DNA of 64,000 bases, taken from positions 3,981,501 through 4,045,500 of the forward strand of contig NZ_JABFHO010000001.1 in the NCBI RefSeq assembly GCF_013404085.1, written 5' to 3'. Shown here one piece after another: positions 1-7,964 of the stretch. How positions within the stretch are numbered: the stretch's first letter is position 1; every line of letters starts with the position of its first letter. The translations under genes were made by a program, and so were the position numbers. The DNA is from Winogradskyella helgolandensis (lineage in GTDB: Bacteria > Bacteroidota > Bacteroidia > Flavobacteriales > Flavobacteriaceae). The notes below the pieces were generated by a model that saw only the letters and a program-made list of their open reading frames with translations, made no database searches and was not told the DNA's origin.

Positions 1-688
1 CTCTAAAGCGATTAAAATAATGATAGATCATCACCAACAACCAGATGATTATGCCAAATACACCTATTCGGATGTCAGCATGTCTTCAACTTGTGAAATG
101 GTTTATAATTTCATTGAAATGCTTGGTGATGATGCTAAAATTAATGCCACTATAGCAACCTGTCTTTATGTTGGCATTATGACAGACACTGGATCTTTCC
201 GTTTTCCGGCAACTACGAGTAGAACGCATTACGTTATCGGAAACCTTATTGAAAAAGGAGCTGATAATTCTCAAATTCATAATAACACATTCGATACTAA
301 CAGTTATAGCCGTTTACAATTATTAGGAAGAGCCATGCAGAATTTAAAGGTAATTCCCGAGTTAAGAACGGCTTATATTACGTTGTCTCAGGCAGAATTG
401 GATCAATTCAACTTTAAAAAAGGAGATACAGAAGGCTTTGTTAATTATGCATTATCATTAAAAGATATTATTTTTGCAGCTATCTTTATTGAAAGTCAGC
501 AAGATCAAATTATAAAGATATCATTACGTAGTAAAGGAGCGTTTTCGGTGAATGAATTTTCGAGAGCACATTTTAACGGAGGAGGTCATACCAATGCCGC
601 TGGAGGACGTAGTGATGATGACATGCAAACCACAATAAATAATTTTATTAGTATATTACCGCAGTATAAACAAGATTTGTCCCAATGA
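1..688 (+). CDS. nrnA: NrnA-like DHH-family phosphoesterase (5' end outside window)
   Basis: The reading frame is open from base 2, so the gene begins upstream of the window; the first in-window ATG (20) lies just before the catalytic DHH and is not the real start. Visible features are the DHH motif in MIDHHQQPDD, the TDTGSFRF motif of DHH phosphoesterases, and near the end the GGGHTNAAGG motif of the DHHA1 substrate-binding domain. Family members degrade short oligoribonucleotides and dephosphorylate pAp in the cytoplasm. About 228 residues are seen of a usual length near 335. The gene sits 37 bases before gldI, an arrangement I associate with flavobacteria. The family assignment is firm; substrate preference is inferred from the family. 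Confidence 0.88.
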   Translation, partial: SKAIKIMIDHHQQPDDYAKYTYSDVSMSSTCEMVYNFIEMLGDDAKINATIATCLYVGIMTDTGSFRFPATTSRTHYVIGNLIEKGADNSQIHNNTFDTNSYSRLQLLGRAMQNLKVIPELRTAYITLSQAELDQFNFKKGDTEGFVNYALSLKDIIFAAIFIESQQDQIIKISLRSKGAFSVNEFSRAHFNGGGHTNAAGGRSDDDMQTTINNFISILPQYKQDLSQ

Positions 689-725
689 AACCCCTAAATT
701 GGTGTCGACTAAAATATATAGACTC

Positions 726-1259
726 ATGAAAAACCTACTCATACTTACCATTGTATTACTGCTGTGTTTCAGTTGTAAACCGCCAGAGGCACGACTACCA
801 GAATCCGTACAATCTGGTTCATTCTTAAAAGCTTCTGCTGAGCGCAATAAAAAACTAAACGAACTAGAACACCAACAAATTCAAGATATTATAGAGAGTA
901 ATCCTGATAAAGAGTATATCGCTTCCGAAAGTGGTTTTTGGTATTTTTATCAAACTAAAATTGAAAGTGACACCATTAAACCACAATTTGGTGATGAAAT
1001 ACACTTTACCTATGATGTTTCTAATATTGAAGGTGATGAAATTTATGCCGACACTGATAAAACCTATATTATGGACAAAGAAGAATTGTTCACAGGTTTA
1101 CGTGAAGGTTTGAAACTCTTAAAACCAACCGAAACAGCAACATTTATTTTTCCATCTCAAAAAGCCTATGGGTATTACGGAGATGAAAGTAAAGTAGGAA
1201 CTAATGTTCCATTAATTTGTGAAGTAACTTTAAACACTATAACTAAAAAAAATGATTAA
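726..1259 (+). CDS. gldI: Gliding motility-associated peptidyl-prolyl isomerase lipoprotein GldI
   Basis: A 177-residue lipoprotein related to FKBP-type prolyl isomerases. The frame opens earlier (699), but the ATG at 726 is chosen because it starts a proper lipoprotein signal: MKN, a hydrophobic run, then the lipobox LCFSC. The C-terminal part (about residues 75-175) has the FKBP-like pattern [10 protein letters not shown], a GLREGL helix and a YGYYGDE segment. GldI is known in gliding Bacteroidetes as a factor needed for gliding and T9SS function, probably folding periplasmic components. The downstream isomerase gene overlaps its last 8 bases, so the two are surely cotranscribed and probably translationally coupled. 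Confidence 0.9.
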   Translation: MKNLLILTIVLLLCFSCKPPEARLPESVQSGSFLKASAERNKKLNELEHQQIQDIIESNPDKEYIASESGFWYFYQTKIESDTIKPQFGDEIHFTYDVSNIEGDEIYADTDKTYIMDKEELFTGLREGLKLLKPTETATFIFPSQKAYGYYGDESKVGTNVPLICEVTLNTITKKND

Positions 1260-2469
1260 ACAAGCACTTACAGCATTCGTTGTACTATTAGTATTAGCAA
1301 ACATTTCTTGCCAAGAACGCTATTCTGATTTAGAAAATGGGATTTATGCCGAATTTGTAACCTCAAAAGATACTATGGTTGCTAAACTCTTTTTTGAGAA
1401 AGCACCGGTAACAGTAGCTAATTTTGTGGCTTTAGCCGAAGGAAACCATCCTTTAGTAAAAGAAGAACTTAAAGGAAAACCTTTTTATGATGGCTTAACG
1501 TTTCATCGGGTAATGAACAACTTTATGATTCAAGGAGGTGATCCAACAGCATCAGGTACTGGTGATCCTGGATATAAATTTGAAGACGAATTAGTTCCTG
1601 AATATAAACATGATAAGATAGGTATGTTATCTATGGCAAACTCTGGTGTAAACTCTAATGGAAGTCAATTTTTTATCACAGAAAAAGTAACTCCATGGTT
1701 AGATGGTTACGACGAAAACGGCAATTTAAAAGATTGTTCTAATCCTAGAGTGGCATGCCACGCTGTTTTTGGAGAATTAGTAAAAGGATTACCTGTACTC
1801 GATTCTATTTCTAATGTAAAAGTGGCACCTGGATCTAACAAACCATTGGAAGATGTTGTAATTACTAAATTAAATATTATACGCATTGGATCGGTAGCTA
1901 AGAAATTTGATGCTCCTAAAGTATTTACAGAAGAACTTCCAAAAATTAAAGAACGAGCTGCTGCTGCAAAACTTGAAGCTGCAGCAAAAGCAGAAGAAGC
2001 TAAGGCAGAAGCGAAAGCAAAAGCTGATGTCGCAAAAACTGAATTCTTAAAAAAGAACGAAGAGTTAACAGGTCGTAAAATTGAATCTCCAACAGGCATG
2101 GCAATGATATTTACACACGAAAGTAATGGTGTAAAACCAAATGCTACACAACGTGTTAATATTGATTGTGCTGGTTATTTAGAAAACGGTGATCTTTTCT
2201 GGACCACCTTAAAGGATGTTGCAGAGAAAAATGGCAAATACGACGAAAGACAAGATAAAGCTGGTCGTTATGCTCCTTTTGATATGCCATACAATGAAAC
2301 CGCTGGTTTAATTGCTGGTTTTAGAGAAGCGATGTTAAACATGAAAATTGGTGACAAAGCTAGAGTATTCATACCTTACTATTTAGGCTATGGAGAACGC
2401 GGAAATCCTCCAGTAATTCCTGCAAATGCCAACCTTGTCTTTGACATTGAATTGGTAGGTATAAAATAA
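1252..2469 (+). CDS. Cyclophilin-FKBP fusion peptidyl-prolyl isomerase lipoprotein
   Basis: A 405-residue exported protein with two unrelated isomerase domains. Residues 1-20 form a lipoprotein signal ending in NISC (Cys20). Residues about 30-205 are a cyclophilin domain with [15 protein letters not shown] and [16 protein letters not shown]. Residues about 220-275 form an Ala/Lys/Glu-rich helical linker, probably a coiled coil. Residues about 280-405 are an FKBP-type domain ending in [16 protein letters not shown]. It overlaps gldI by 8 bases and ends at a strong terminator, so it is the last gene of this unit. It probably helps fold outer-membrane or secreted proteins beside GldI; that role is inference. 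Confidence 0.9.
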   Translation: MIKQALTAFVVLLVLANISCQERYSDLENGIYAEFVTSKDTMVAKLFFEKAPVTVANFVALAEGNHPLVKEELKGKPFYDGLTFHRVMNNFMIQGGDPTASGTGDPGYKFEDELVPEYKHDKIGMLSMANSGVNSNGSQFFITEKVTPWLDGYDENGNLKDCSNPRVACHAVFGELVKGLPVLDSISNVKVAPGSNKPLEDVVITKLNIIRIGSVAKKFDAPKVFTEELPKIKERAAAAKLEAAAKAEEAKAEAKAKADVAKTEFLKKNEELTGRKIESPTGMAMIFTHESNGVKPNATQRVNIDCAGYLENGDLFWTTLKDVAEKNGKYDERQDKAGRYAPFDMPYNETAGLIAGFREAMLNMKIGDKARVFIPYYLGYGERGNPPVIPANANLVFDIELVGIK

Positions 2470-2488
2470 TACTATAATTACAACTTAT

Positions 2489-2533
2489 AAAAAAGCAGCT
2501 ATTCAAAATATGTTTGAATAGCTGCTTTTTTTT
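2489..2533. terminator. Strong hairpin terminator between convergent genes
   Basis: A perfect 14-bp stem (AGCAGCTATTCAAA at 2494-2507 and its complement at 2513-2526) with a 5-nt loop, flanked by A and T runs, so it can stop transcription from either side. It closes the gldI unit. Confidence 0.9.
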
Positions 2534-2543
2534 ATAATGAATT

Positions 2544-2583
2544 AGACCTATCAGATTTTAAAAAACCTGATAGGTCTTTTTTT
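2544..2583. terminator. Second hairpin, AGACCTATCAG type
   Basis: An 11-bp perfect stem (2544-2554 with 2567-2577) around an A-rich loop, followed by seven T. It lies 8 bases before the stop codon of the reverse-strand dipeptidase gene. The core CCTATCAG/CTGATAGG resembles hairpins I recall as recurring between genes in flavobacteria; that resemblance is from memory and was not searched. Confidence 0.7.
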
Positions 2584-2590
2584 GCGCCAA

Positions 2591-4054
2591 TTAAGCTTTA
2601 GGAATATTCTTCAATATCTCTAATACAAATTCCCAATACTTCTGTGCTGAAGAAATCTGAGCACGTTCATCGGGAGAGTGAGCCCCTTTAATATTTGGTC
2701 CAAAACTAATCATATCCATATCTGGGTAGTTAGTTCCTAGAATCCCACATTCCAAACCTGCATGGCAAGCGGCAACATGAGGTTTTTCACCATTATTTAA
2801 ACGCTCATAAATAGGCACCATAACTTTTAAAATATCTGAATCCATATTTGGTGCCCAACCAGGATAATCACCAGAAAACTCAACCTCACATCCTGTAAGC
2901 TCAAAAACAGCACGTAACGTATTAGCTAAGTCTAGTTTTGTACTTTCTACAGAACTACGCGTTAAACAGCCAATTTTAATAGCACCATCTTTCACAATAA
3001 CTCTAGCTATATTATTAGACGTTTCTACTAAATCCTTAATATCTGGACTCATTCTGTAAACACCATTCCAAGCCGCATGCAAAGCTCTCGTTAAACCTTC
3101 TTGCACACCTAAATCCATAATTGTCTCTGGAGTCTCAGTTTTAGAAACTACTATTTCTAAATCTGGTTCCATAGTTTTAAATTCAACTTTAAGCGTTTCA
3201 GAAAATTCTTTCATTTCAGCTTCAAAAGCGTCTTCATGCACCGCATCAATAACAACTATTGCATTACTTTCTCTAGGGATAGCATTTCGTAAACTTCCTC
3301 CATCAATTTCAGAAATACGAAGTCCAAAATTCTCAAAACCATCAAATAATAAACGGTTCATTAATTTATTGGCATTCCCTAAGCCTTCATGGATTTGCAT
3401 GCCTGAATGCCCTCCCTGTAAACCTTTTACAGTAATGGTATAACCAATTTTAAATTCCGGTGTTTCTTCTTCATTATAATCGCGAGTTGCCGTCACATCA
3501 ACTCCACCTGCACAACCAACTCCGATTTCATCATCTTCTTCCGTGTCTAAATTCAAAAGAATAGCGCCATGAAGCAAGCCTCCTTTTAAACCTTTTGCAC
3601 CTGTCATTCCGGTTTCTTCATCAATTGTAAAAAGTGCTTCTAACGCAGGATGTGCAATCGTATCACTTTCTAAAATTGCCATGATTGTAGCAACTCCTAA
3701 GCCATTATCTGCTCCAAGCGTTGTACCATTTGCTTTTACCCAATCCCCTTCAATATGCATGTCAATACCTTGTTCATCAAAATTAAAAACAGTATCGTTG
3801 TTTTTTTGATGTACCATATCTAAATGCGATTGCATTACAATGGCCTTACGGTCTTCCATCCCTTTTGATGCTGGTTTGCGGATAATAACATTCCCAACCT
3901 CATCTTCTATCGTTTCTAAACCTAAATTATTCCCGAAATCTTTCATAAATTGAATCACACGTTCTTCCTTTTTTGAAGGTCGTGGTACAGCATTTAAATC
4001 TGCAAATTTATTCCATAGTTGTTTTGGCTCTAAGGCTCTTATTTCTGAACTCAT
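2591..4054 (-). CDS. pepD: Aminoacyl-histidine dipeptidase (M20 family)
   Basis: A 487-residue cytosolic zinc dipeptidase of the M20 family, which cleaves Xaa-His dipeptides. Metal and catalytic motifs are visible: QSHLDMVHQKN, TTLGADNGLGVA, TIDEETGMTGAKG, and the dimerisation-domain motif GGHSGMQIHEG. The open frame extends to 4156, but the ATG at 4054 (MSSEIRALEP) is chosen because it fits the usual family length and because a TAccTTTG promoter box lies 20 bases upstream, inside the longer frame. It is transcribed alone toward the terminators at 2.5 kb and diverges from the GH30 gene. Confidence 0.92.
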   Translation of the reverse strand: MSSEIRALEPKQLWNKFADLNAVPRPSKKEERVIQFMKDFGNNLGLETIEDEVGNVIIRKPASKGMEDRKAIVMQSHLDMVHQKNNDTVFNFDEQGIDMHIEGDWVKANGTTLGADNGLGVATIMAILESDTIAHPALEALFTIDEETGMTGAKGLKGGLLHGAILLNLDTEEDDEIGVGCAGGVDVTATRDYNEEETPEFKIGYTITVKGLQGGHSGMQIHEGLGNANKLMNRLLFDGFENFGLRISEIDGGSLRNAIPRESNAIVVIDAVHEDAFEAEMKEFSETLKVEFKTMEPDLEIVVSKTETPETIMDLGVQEGLTRALHAAWNGVYRMSPDIKDLVETSNNIARVIVKDGAIKIGCLTRSSVESTKLDLANTLRAVFELTGCEVEFSGDYPGWAPNMDSDILKVMVPIYERLNNGEKPHVAACHAGLECGILGTNYPDMDMISFGPNIKGAHSPDERAQISSAQKYWEFVLEILKNIPKA

Positions 4055-4074
4055 AAATCTTGTTTTTAGATTTG

Positions 4075-4082
4075 CAAAGGTA
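4075..4082 (-). promoter_or_regulatory. -7 promoter box of pepD
   Basis: Reverse strand reads TACCTTTG, a perfect match to the Bacteroidota -7 consensus TAnnTTTG, ending 20 bases before the chosen start codon. No clear TTTG -33 box is seen. Confidence 0.65.
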
Positions 4083-4270
4083 CAAAATACGATTATCACT
4101 TTATGGTCATTCTTAACTTGTTTCAGAATCGAAAAACGGCATCCTATTGAATTCAATTTATCATGAAAAAATCACTATTTTCAATAGCCTTTTTATTTAA
4201 TTCTGTAAGAAATTTACAGATTCATTATGTATCTTTATCAGTTGAAACTAATAGTAAAACCTCTAAAGGA

Positions 4271-5893
4271 ATGGAAGCATTAATCACTAAAAAAAAACAA
4301 AAAAATCACATTACAAAAATCACATGGTTACACGCCATAGCTATAGCTTTGGTGGTTGTTAGCTGTAAATCTGAAACACAGAAAAGCGCTTACGACGATT
4401 ATGTCTCTGATGTCTATCAGACGTCTCAAGCCGGTGACAACCTTAAATTATTATCGCGTGATGAGACGACGACATCTTCCTCTGATGTAAAGAAAGTGAC
4501 TCTAGAATTACTTCCAGACGAAGAGTTCCAAAAGTATTACGGTTTTGGTGCTTCTTTTACTGAATCTTCAGCATGGAATTTGGCTACAATTCCTGTTGAA
4601 TCTCGCAAACAAGTCTTAACTAAACTTTTTAGTCCGACAGAAGGTGCTGGTTTCACGCTAACAAGAACACATATTAATAGTAGCGATTATTCAAACAATC
4701 ATTACACATATATTGAAGAAGGTGACGAAGATCTTTCAACCTTCAGCATTCATGAAGATATGAAAGGGTTTACAGGTGATGAAAACGAACAGGTTCGTGA
4801 TGTTGAACTCGTTGAACCGAATTATGATCTTATTCCAATGATTTTGGAAGCCTCTAGTATTTCTGGTGCTGACTTTAAAATTATCGCTTCGCCTTGGAGT
4901 CCACCATCTTGGATGAAATCTGGAGAAACGTCTACAATGACTAATGGTAGTTTACTTCCAGAATATTATGGACTTTGGGCGGAATATATGTCAAAATATG
5001 TGACTGCATATAAAGAAGAGGGGATTGAACTTTGGGGTCTTACACCACAAAACGAACCACTTCACGCGCATGACGCACAATGGGATAGTAATGGCTTTAC
5101 ACCTGAACAAGGTCGTGATTTCTTAAGAGATCACTTAGGACCACAACTTGTTAAAGACGGCCATCTTAATCTTGATGATTTAGAATCTGGTTTACGTATT
5201 CTTATTTATGATCACAACAAGTCTACAATGAACGACTATGTTCAAAAAACGTATGAAGATCCTGAAGCATCTAAATATGCTTGGGGAACTGGTTTTCATT
5301 GGTACACCAATTCTGAACTAAAAGACAACAATTGGTATGCTGAAGAATTAGCCGAATTACAAAAGAACTGGCCAAACAAAGCAATGATCCATACAGAGTC
5401 GAGCATCGATATTGACGCAAATGATCCAATTGGTCAATATTGGAGAGCAAGTACAGATTACGCAGGTACCTTTGTGCCTTTTGAAACATATGCCAACGAC
5501 ATCATTACCGATTTAAATCACGGAACGCAAGGTTACATTGAGTGGTGCAGTATTCTAAGTCATAAAGGGCAACCAAATCCTTACGATAATTTTAATAGTG
5601 CGCCTGTACTTATCAATCCAGTTACGGACGAAGTGATTTACACACCGCTTTATTACTTATTAAGCCACTTTAGTAAATTTATCCGTCCGAATGCCCACCG
5701 AATTGCATTAAAAGGAGATAACGTTGACGGCCTAATTTATACTGCTGCTAAAAACCCTGATGGCTCAATGGCAGTTGTGGTGTACAACAATAATGAAGAA
5801 GCGCATGAAATAACAATCAAATTAGACACTAAAACTTATACCGCTCAGATTGCACCTAGAGCGATGCAAACCATTCATTTAAAAAGCAAATAG
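4271..5893 (+). CDS. Glycoside hydrolase family 30 lipoprotein
   Basis: A 540-residue exported glycosidase. The frame is open from 4163, but the ATG at 4271 gives a sensible lipoprotein signal (basic N-terminus, hydrophobic run, VVVSC with Cys32) and is preceded by AAAGGA. The catalytic barrel starts with GFGASFTESSAWNL, typical of GH30. The acid/base Glu is in LTPQNEP (about residue 262) and the nucleophile Glu in MIHTESS (about 376). A small beta domain ends the protein. Family members act on beta-1,6-glucan, glucosylceramide or related beta-glucosides; which applies here cannot be told. Being a lipoprotein, it probably sits on the outer membrane. It stands alone, with no SusC/SusD pair nearby. 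Confidence 0.88.
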   Translation: MEALITKKKQKNHITKITWLHAIAIALVVVSCKSETQKSAYDDYVSDVYQTSQAGDNLKLLSRDETTTSSSDVKKVTLELLPDEEFQKYYGFGASFTESSAWNLATIPVESRKQVLTKLFSPTEGAGFTLTRTHINSSDYSNNHYTYIEEGDEDLSTFSIHEDMKGFTGDENEQVRDVELVEPNYDLIPMILEASSISGADFKIIASPWSPPSWMKSGETSTMTNGSLLPEYYGLWAEYMSKYVTAYKEEGIELWGLTPQNEPLHAHDAQWDSNGFTPEQGRDFLRDHLGPQLVKDGHLNLDDLESGLRILIYDHNKSTMNDYVQKTYEDPEASKYAWGTGFHWYTNSELKDNNWYAEELAELQKNWPNKAMIHTESSIDIDANDPIGQYWRASTDYAGTFVPFETYANDIITDLNHGTQGYIEWCSILSHKGQPNPYDNFNSAPVLINPVTDEVIYTPLYYLLSHFSKFIRPNAHRIALKGDNVDGLIYTAAKNPDGSMAVVVYNNNEEAHEITIKLDTKTYTAQIAPRAMQTIHLKSK

Positions 5894-5978
5894 GACAACA
5901 TTCCATTTAGCATGGTTACTAGGTTTTGAATGTCTTCTAAAGTTTTATGTTTAATTTCGTGAACAACACGACACGACA

Positions 5979-6614
5979 ATGGACAAGTACGACGAAACAT
6001 TCGAAACCTGGAATAATATTGCATCTATTTATCAAGATAAATTTATGGATATAGCCGTATATAATGACACTTATAACTATATCTGCGACTCCACTCCACC
6101 CAACGCAAAGCTCCTAGAGATTGGTTGTGGGCCAGGAAACATCACAAAATACCTTTTGACTAAAAGACCTAACTTCGATATTCTTGGAATTGACATTGCT
6201 CCAAATATGATTGAATTTGCTAAAAAGAATAACCCAACGGCAAATTTTGCCGTTATGGACAGCCGAGATATCCATATACTTTCTACTAAATATGATGGAA
6301 TTATTGGTGGCTTTTGTATACCGTATTTATCACAAAATGAGAGTAACGACCTAATTTCTAACGCATATCATCTATTAAACGAAAATGGCTTAATTTATTT
6401 AAGTTTTGTTGAAGGTGACCCAGAACAATCTCATTTTAAAGAAAGTCATTTGGGTAGAGTTTATTTTCAGTATTACAAATTAGAAGACTTAGTAGCGCAA
6501 TTAAAACTTTCGAATTTTAACAATATAAAAACCTTTAAAATCAAATATAAAACATCAGAATCTGAATTTGACATCCATACCGTTCTTACGGCAAAGAAGA
6601 ACGTGATTGCATAA
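5979..6614 (+). CDS. Class I SAM-dependent methyltransferase
   Basis: A 211-residue soluble methyltransferase. Motif I (LLEIGCGPGN, residues 45-54) binds S-adenosylmethionine, ILGIDIAPNMI gives the acidic residue that binds the ribose, and the Rossmann core runs to about residue 150. The C-terminal 60 residues are basic and could hold the substrate. There is no signal peptide and no operon partner: gaps are 85 bases upstream and 103 downstream. The substrate is unknown; small-molecule methyltransferases of the UbiE type look the same at this level. Confidence 0.82.
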   Translation: MDKYDETFETWNNIASIYQDKFMDIAVYNDTYNYICDSTPPNAKLLEIGCGPGNITKYLLTKRPNFDILGIDIAPNMIEFAKKNNPTANFAVMDSRDIHILSTKYDGIIGGFCIPYLSQNESNDLISNAYHLLNENGLIYLSFVEGDPEQSHFKESHLGRVYFQYYKLEDLVAQLKLSNFNNIKTFKIKYKTSESEFDIHTVLTAKKNVIA

Positions 6615-6705
6615 CGAAAAATCACGTCGTTAAAAACTTTAGTTTACTAACTAAATTACCATTCGCTTACTTGCAAAATAAAAAACAGCTATCCAAACTT
6701 TTCCT

Positions 6706-6713
6706 TATTTTTG
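6706..6713 (+). promoter_or_regulatory. -7 box directly before the DUF3810 gene
   Basis: TATTTTTG matches TAnnTTTG and ends only 4 bases before the ATG, which would place the transcript start at about the start codon (leaderless or nearly so). Confidence 0.5.
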
Positions 6714-6717
6714 AGTC

Positions 6718-7785
6718 ATGCTTAAAAACAAAAAATTAATCCTAGTTGTTTTCTTCGGAGTTCAATTGCTTTTATTATCGCAATTAAAGCATTACCCTGA
6801 ATTTGTTGAGCAATTTTACAGCAACGGACTTTACGTTTTTATTTCAAAATTAATGCGCTATACATTTGGATGGTTACCATTTTCTGTTGGAGACCTCTTT
6901 TATACTTTAGCAGGAATCTACCTCATCAGATGGCTTATAGTATATAGAAAACGTATTTTTAAAGACACCATAAACTGGTTATTAGATATTGGAGCCACAT
7001 TGTCTGTAGCCTATTTTGCTTTTCACATGCTTTGGGCTTTTAATTATTACAGACAACCACTTAATAAATCATTGCAACTTGAGGCGGATTACACCACAGA
7101 ACAACTGGTGACATTTACCGAACAACTGATTCAGAAATCAAATAGTTTACAGCTACAATTAGCAAAGAATGATACCATAAAAGTTGAAATACCTTATACC
7201 AAGTCTGAAATATTTGATAAAATAAAAGATGGTTATCAAAACCTTTCAAAAGTATATCCTCACTTAGAATACCACCCAAAAAGTATCAAAAAATCTATTT
7301 ACAGTCTCCCCTTAACTTATATGGGATTTTCGGGTTATTTAAATCCGTTTACTAATGAAGCTCAGGTCAACGGTTTAATTTCTACCTATAAATTTCCAAC
7401 AACATCTTGCCATGAAGCCGCTCATCAATTGGGCTATGCCGCTGAAAACGAAGCTAATTTTATTGGAAGTTTAGCAGCGATTCATAATGATGATATTTAC
7501 TTTAAATATTCGGGTTATACGTTTGCGCTTCGCTACTGTTTAGCAGAAGTATTTAAACGCGATACAGAACTTTATGATACCATGATTTTAAAGGCAAATA
7601 TAGGCATCCTAAAAAATTATCAAGAGGTACGAGAATTTTGGGAATCCTACGAAAACCCAATAGAACCTGTATTTGAAAAAACCTTTGATAGTTTCTTAAA
7701 AGCGAATAATCAATCTGCTGGCATGAAAAGTTACAGTTATGTTGTAGCGCTTTTAGTTAATTACTATGAGGATAAAGCATTATAA
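6718..7785 (+). CDS. DUF3810 membrane protein with HEXXH zinc-protease motif
   Basis: A 355-residue protein of the DUF3810 family. The first 110 residues hold three likely membrane helices (about 5-22, 55-75, 90-108). The remaining soluble part has the motif CHEAAHQLGYAAENEANF (residues 231-248). HEAAH is a zinc-binding HEXXH, and the following ENEANF supplies the probable third ligand (Glu245). It therefore looks like a membrane-anchored metallopeptidase; no substrate is known to me, and the protease call is inference from the motif. It is a single gene with a -7 box abutting its start. The basic-hydrophobic N-terminus supports the chosen start. Confidence 0.82.
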   Translation: MLKNKKLILVVFFGVQLLLLSQLKHYPEFVEQFYSNGLYVFISKLMRYTFGWLPFSVGDLFYTLAGIYLIRWLIVYRKRIFKDTINWLLDIGATLSVAYFAFHMLWAFNYYRQPLNKSLQLEADYTTEQLVTFTEQLIQKSNSLQLQLAKNDTIKVEIPYTKSEIFDKIKDGYQNLSKVYPHLEYHPKSIKKSIYSLPLTYMGFSGYLNPFTNEAQVNGLISTYKFPTTSCHEAAHQLGYAAENEANFIGSLAAIHNDDIYFKYSGYTFALRYCLAEVFKRDTELYDTMILKANIGILKNYQEVREFWESYENPIEPVFEKTFDSFLKANNQSAGMKSYSYVVALLVNYYEDKAL

Positions 7786-7964
7786 ATTGAAACTTACTTT
7801 CTCATTGAGTGATTCGATATGCTTCTGAAATCTTTCTAATATAAGCTTCAACTGCGCTCAACCAAACAATCATGCAGAATTCAGTAAAAGTTAAAATTTG
7901 AAATTAAATTTCCCTTTAATGTTAAATTCCTATCTTTAGAATTCAATCTAACCAAGCAAAACAT

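Noticed and set aside
4055..4156. Longer start for the pepD frame
   Set aside because: The extra 34 residues contain the promoter box and do not match the family.
7786..7964. GCTTCAACTGCGCTCAACC near 7850 as part of a known dispersed repeat
   Set aside because: The resemblance to recurring CGACTGCGCTCA motifs is short and could not be checked here.
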